A stretch of 64,000 nt of DNA from the NCBI GenBank assembly GCA_002255925.1, contig NKIH01000009.1, positions 30,634 through 94,633 of the forward strand, written 5' to 3'. Origin of the DNA: Burkholderiales bacterium PBB6. Its GTDB lineage: Bacteria > Pseudomonadota > Gammaproteobacteria > Burkholderiales > Burkholderiaceae_C. The notes beneath the pieces are model-generated. The model saw only the letters and a list, made by a program, of their open reading frames with translations. It had not been told where the DNA came from and made no database searches. Below, piece after piece: positions 60,357-64,000 of the stretch (the first letter of the stretch is position 1; every line of letters begins with the position of its first letter). A program made the translations under genes and the position numbers.

Positions 60357-63300
60357 TCAGTCGGTGATCAGCTTGCCCTTGTTGAGCAGGTCTTGAATGA
60401 TCGCCGCATCGGTGGCACCCGTCAGCGTCACACCGGTCAGGGTGATCGTCTGATCGGTCTTCGTGGCGTCGAAGGTGGCGCCGTAAGCGCCGGTGCTGCT
60501 GATGTTGATGACCGTGTCACCGCCCGACGTCGTGAAGTGCAGGTACTTGGTCAACGTGGCACCGGTTTCCCCTTGCAGCAGGTCACGCAGATCCAGCACA
60601 TCGCCACCGGCCGTCGAGGCGGCGGTGCTGAAGTCGGAAATGATGTCCTTCTCCGGTGCACCTGCGGTGCCATGGTCTGCCAGCTTCCAGGCGAAGGTGT
60701 CACCACCCAGGCCGCCCGTCAGCACATCGTTGCCCTTGCCGCCTTCGATGTAGTCAGAGCCGTCACCGCCGTTGATGTTGTCGTTGCCGCCACCACCGCG
60801 GATGGTGTCCTTGCCATCGCTGCCGACAATCTTCTCTGCCGTGTCGGTGCCGGTGTAGTCCTTGCCGGTCCGGATGGCGTAGGTGCCATTCGTCGAGGTT
60901 TCGACGATGTCCTGGTTGGCTGCCAGGGTCGGCACGTCACCCGGTGCAAACAAGGCGAAGTCGTCCGTACCGATGATCTTGTAGGTGCTGTCAGCCGCAC
61001 CGGAGGTTTTGACCTCCACGCGCAGACTGGCGGCACCGCCCTGATCCCAGTAGACGATTTCGATCAACTGCATGCCTTCAGACAGCACCTTGCCCGTGTA
61101 GGTGTTGGTGGTCGTGGACTGGATCTGGTCCACCTGCGCGACGGTCTGGCCGCCGATCAGGACACGGTAGCCATCATCGCCGGTGATACGCAGGTCATAG
61201 GTGCCGCCCGCCGGGATGTAGATGTAGCCCACCATCCGGACGATGGCGTCGGTCGTTGCACCCACGCCGGAGGTGGCCTTCAAGCCGTCCACGTTGTTGC
61301 TGGCCGTGTTCAGGAAGGTGTACAGGTTGTTGCCCGTTCCCACCGTGTTGCCCGCCGTGACGGCGTTGTTGCGGCCGAGGTTGTCACCGAAGTACGGTGT
61401 GGTTGAACCGGCTGCCAGACCGAATTCCACCTTGTTCGCAGAGAAGGTGGCATCGGCTGCGTTCGGGTTCGACTTCACACCAACGCCAACGATGTTGGTG
61501 TTGGCATTGCGGCCCTCGATGATCGACTCGGCGTCTGCCAGGTTGTCAAGGTTCGGGTTGGTACCTGCCGAGCCGAACTTTGCGCTGCCGTCGTCTGAAT
61601 GCAGGCGATTGGCGCCTGAATACAGCGGGTCGGTCGGCGTGCCAGTCCGGGTGTCGTTGTAGCCGAAGTATTCACCCGCCAGGCCGAGGTTCAGCGACGT
61701 GATCGTGCTGGTTGTGCTGACCAGCGTCACCGTTTGCGGCGGCAACACATTGATGGTCAGCGTCGAGCCAGCCGTGTCGCCATCGTTGTCGATCAGCGTG
61801 TAGCCGATGGCTTCGTTGTAGGCCGTGGTGGTGGACGGTGGCGCCGTGTAGGTGTACTTGCCATCGTCCATGTCGACCACGAACTTGCCGCCGGCCAGCG
61901 TGTTCACCGTCCAGGTGTTGGTCGCTGCGTCGTAGGTGCCGCGGTTCGTGCCGCTGGTCGGCGTACCCGAGCCATAGGCGTAGGTCGTGCCATTCAGCGT
62001 GAAGTTGGCCAGGTGGCCGCCATCTGCGCCGATGCCGGAGCCTGCACCCAGCGTGCCATCGGTCAGCGCACCACCGGTCGGGGTGACGATGGAGTCACGC
62101 AGGATCGGAGGCAGCTGGTTGATGTCAGACACCACGACCGAGTTGGTATCCGTCTTGGTGATGCCGTTGTAGGCGACCGGGTCCATGTTGGCCTGCGTGG
62201 CGCCGGTGCCCATGCCGTAGGCGAAGGAGTTGATGGCGTTGTCCGACAGGAAGGTCTTCCACTGTGCTTCTTCACCAGGCTGGATGCCGTCTTGTGCTGG
62301 CAGCGGGCCGGTGCCGTCCCAATCCTGATTGCCGTTCGGCGTGCCGTCGGTCAGGAAATAGGAAACATTGGTGGCGCCTGCAATCTTGCCGGCCGAGGTG
62401 AAGGCCGTTCTGGCCGTCAGCAGTGCAGCGTCGTAATTGGTATTGCCGCCCGCAGCCAGGCCATTGACGTAGGTTTTCGCGTCAGCAACCGAAATCCAGG
62501 TTGTCTGGTAGGCGGCGGCAGAGGTCGAGAAGGTGACGACCCGCACCTTGACATCGCCCAGGTTGTCGTACTGGTCGAGCATGGCTGCGACCGACTGCTT
62601 CATGACATCGAGGCGCGTCGGACCACCGGCGACGCCGTCGGCGTCGGTGGCCATCGAGCCGGAGATGTCGAGCATCAGCATCACGTTGGTGTCCTGATAA
62701 GGCAGGCGCACGGTCTGGGTGCTGGCGACGGCGGTCGGCGAGTCGTCCTCGACATTCACGGTCAGGCTGCCGCGCGTGATGGTCGTGCCGTCGTCGGCCT
62801 GGACACCCAGCGTGAAGGTGCTGACGTTTTCGCCGTTGCCCGTGGCATGGTCGATTGGCTTCGACAGGGTGACGCGGTATCCACCGGTGCTGTCAATCGT
62901 GGCGCGCAGCACCTCGATGCCGCCAGCCGAGCCGATCATCGGCGATCCGGCGGTGCCGTTGCCGCTCCACGTGATCGTCACGCCGCCAGAGGTCAGCGCG
63001 GTTGTCGGGGCAATGAAGGTCACGGTCGGCGTGCTGTCGACGTCGACGATGTTGACCGTACCCGTCACCGAGGCCAGATCCGTCTTGTCGTCCGGGTTGC
63101 CAGTGCCGTCGGCCAAGCCACCAGGCAGGCCCTCTTCGGACACCGTGACGCTGCCGCCACCGATCGTGGGCGCGTCGTTGATCGAGTTGACCGTGATGGT
63201 CAGCGTCGAGGTGTCGGTGCTCGAGCCATCCGTCAGGTTATACGTCGCAACCGGCACAGCGCCGTTGAAGTTCAGCGCCGGGGTGAAGGTGTAGGTGCCG

Positions 63301-64000
63301 TTGGTGTTGATGACCAAGGTGCCGACACCAGCGATGGTGGCGGTCTGGCCAGCGTTGAAGGTACCAGCCACGCCAGCCACCGTGAAGGTGGTGACAGTGA
63401 CAGGGCCGTCGACGCTGGTGGTGCCGGTGAGCACCGAGCCGTTCAGGACCGTGTCTTCATCAACCGACACAACTTCGTTGGCATCCGTGAATGCGTCATC
63501 GACGGCGTTGACCGTGATGGTCAGCGTCGAACTGTCGGTGCTGGAGCCGTCCGTCAGGTTGTAGGTAGCAACCGGCACGGGGCCGTTGTAGTTGGCAACC
63601 GGGGTGAAGGTGTAGGTGCCGTTGGTATTGATGACCAGGGTGCCGACACCAGCGATGGTGGCGGTCTGGCCAGCGTTGAAGGTGCCCGTCACACCAGCCA
63701 CCGTGAAGGTGGTGACGGTGACAGGGCCGTCGACGCTGGTGGTGCCGGTAAGCACCGAGCCGTTCAGGACCGTGTCTTCATCAACCGACACAACTTCGTT
63801 GGCATCCGTGAACGCGTCATCAACGGCGTTGACCGTGATGGTCAGCGTCGACGAGTCGGTGCTCGAGCCGTCGGTCAGGTTGTAGGTAGCAACCGGCACG
63901 GGGCCGTTGTAGTTGGCAACCGGGGTGAAGGTGTAGGTGCCGTTGGTGTTGATGACCAGGGTGCCGACACCGGTGATGGTGGCGGTCTGGCCAGCGTTGA
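60357..64000 (-). CDS. Giant RTX adhesin (LapA-like), C-terminal part
   Basis: About 1214 visible codons; the N-terminus is beyond the right edge. From the visible start: Ig/VCBS-like tandem repeats of 107 residues (63180-64000); a T1SS-143-like domain (about 62710-63170); a von Willebrand A domain with intact MIDAS DISGS (62652-62670), ending near 62060; a PA14 domain (about 60990-61690, GLAGEYFGYNDTRTGTP, RITGDDGYRVLIGG, IEIVYWDQGG); RTX nonapeptides GGxGxDxIxGG (about 60690-60840); and a type I secretion C-terminus. Cell-surface adhesin secreted through the TolC-family channel and controlled by LapG/LapD. VWA and PA14 suggest protein and glycan binding. The LapG cleavage site would lie in the missing N-terminus. 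Confidence 0.93.
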   Translation of the reverse strand, partial: NAGQTATITGVGTLVINTNGTYTFTPVANYNGPVPVATYNLTDGSSTDSSTLTITVNAVDDAFTDANEVVSVDEDTVLNGSVLTGTTSVDGPVTVTTFTVAGVTGTFNAGQTATIAGVGTLVINTNGTYTFTPVANYNGPVPVATYNLTDGSSTDSSTLTITVNAVDDAFTDANEVVSVDEDTVLNGSVLTGTTSVDGPVTVTTFTVAGVAGTFNAGQTATIAGVGTLVINTNGTYTFTPALNFNGAVPVATYNLTDGSSTDTSTLTITVNSINDAPTIGGGSVTVSEEGLPGGLADGTGNPDDKTDLASVTGTVNIVDVDSTPTVTFIAPTTALTSGGVTITWSGNGTAGSPMIGSAGGIEVLRATIDSTGGYRVTLSKPIDHATGNGENVSTFTLGVQADDGTTITRGSLTVNVEDDSPTAVASTQTVRLPYQDTNVMLMLDISGSMATDADGVAGGPTRLDVMKQSVAAMLDQYDNLGDVKVRVVTFSTSAAAYQTTWISVADAKTYVNGLAAGGNTNYDAALLTARTAFTSAGKIAGATNVSYFLTDGTPNGNQDWDGTGPLPAQDGIQPGEEAQWKTFLSDNAINSFAYGMGTGATQANMDPVAYNGITKTDTNSVVVSDINQLPPILRDSIVTPTGGALTDGTLGAGSGIGADGGHLANFTLNGTTYAYGSGTPTSGTNRGTYDAATNTWTVNTLAGGKFVVDMDDGKYTYTAPPSTTTAYNEAIGYTLIDNDGDTAGSTLTINVLPPQTVTLVSTTSTITSLNLGLAGEYFGYNDTRTGTPTDPLYSGANRLHSDDGSAKFGSAGTNPNLDNLADAESIIEGRNANTNIVGVGVKSNPNAADATFSANKVEFGLAAGSTTPYFGDNLGRNNAVTAGNTVGTGNNLYTFLNTASNNVDGLKATSGVGATTDAIVRMVGYIYIPAGGTYDLRITGDDGYRVLIGGQTVAQVDQIQSTTTNTYTGKVLSEGMQLIEIVYWDQGGAASLRVEVKTSGAADSTYKIIGTDDFALFAPGDVPTLAANQDIVETSTNGTYAIRTGKDYTGTDTAEKIVGSDGKDTIRGGGGNDNINGGDGSDYIEGGKGNDVLTGGLGGDTFAWKLADHGTAGAPEKDIISDFSTAASTAGGDVLDLRDLLQGETGATLTKYLHFTTSGGDTVINISSTGAYGATFDATKTDQTITLTGVTLTGATDAAIIQDLLNKGKLITD
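63180..64000 (-). repeat. 321-bp tandem repeats encoding adhesin stalk domains
   Basis: The GCAACCGGCAC block recurs at 63247, 63568 and 63889, a period of exactly 321 bp (107 codons). The two full copies are nearly identical at DNA level, so the array likely expands or contracts by recombination, and continues beyond the window. Each unit encodes an Ig/VCBS-like domain with YNLTDGSSTD and NTNGTYTFTP landmarks. Confidence 0.95.

Overview
The window is 64 kb of GC-rich bacterial chromosome. Gene content points to a betaproteobacterium of the order Burkholderiales (Comamonadaceae/Sphaerotilaceae-like): a glnA-DUF4124-ntrB-ntrC block, a Bug-type (TTT family) solute-binding protein, a gram-negative porin of the Burkholderia/Neisseria type, a fused PabB-PabC, and a MutL that carries the endonuclease motif typical of bacteria without MutH. 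This is inferred from families, not from a search. No rRNA, tRNA or CRISPR array was seen.

Layout. (1) 1-~5.8 kb is the right-hand part of an integrated mobile element: the C-terminal half of a P4-type integrase, a non-coding stretch with three 10-bp iterons and two DnaA-box-like sites, and a tightly coupled operon (AlpA-like regulator, a second small regulator-like protein, an HTH_39-like protein, a 64-aa microprotein, a CHC2 zinc-finger protein, a RepA-like helicase ATPase, a Cys-containing protein with a TubC_N-like start). An ankyrin-repeat gene and a ribbon-helix-helix gene follow; the right boundary is not fixed. (2) 6.2-13.3 kb is ordinary chromosome: nitroreductase, TetR regulator, AIM24-family protein, beta-propeller, NodB-like deacetylase, sterol-desaturase-family protein, EI24 membrane protein and a CinA-like protein. 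(3) 13.3-18.3 kb is the nitrogen-control block, with a good sigma-54 promoter and two NtrC-like boxes before glnA. (4) 18.3-23.0 kb, minus strand: xth, DUF4337, folA, thyA and an ABC exporter. (5) 23.0-28.0 kb: a MarR-controlled EmrAB/OMF tripartite efflux operon. (6) 28.0-33.7 kb: an SPFH operon with a small RHH protein and a perfect 18-bp palindrome, an acetyl-CoA hydrolase/transferase, a degenerate GGDEF protein and an ODP/MBL-fold protein. (7) 33.7-49.97 kb: miaA, MFS exporter, an RsuA/RluB-family pseudouridine synthase with a 120-bp-repeat disordered domain, mutL, DedA, a lipoprotein hydrolase, pabBC, amiC, tsaE, queG, an AEC transporter, a Bug protein and xerD. (8) 50-53.2 kb: porin, MarC and an L,D-transpeptidase.

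(9) 51.8-64 kb is the most interesting part: a Lap-type biofilm-adhesion locus. It holds the periplasmic protease LapG, the degenerate GGDEF/EAL receptor LapD, a TolC-family outer membrane protein (LapE-like), and a giant RTX adhesin running off the right edge (321-bp repeats, VWA, PA14, RTX and type I secretion C-terminus). A putative NodZ/fucosyltransferase-like enzyme overlaps the end of lapD by 4 bp. Three consecutive minus-strand genes here (TolC-like, TPR protein, L,D-transpeptidase) each end in a similar NTF2/Cds6-like domain of about 100 residues, an arrangement suggesting a shared envelope function. The LapB/LapC-type ABC transporter and membrane-fusion protein are not in the window.
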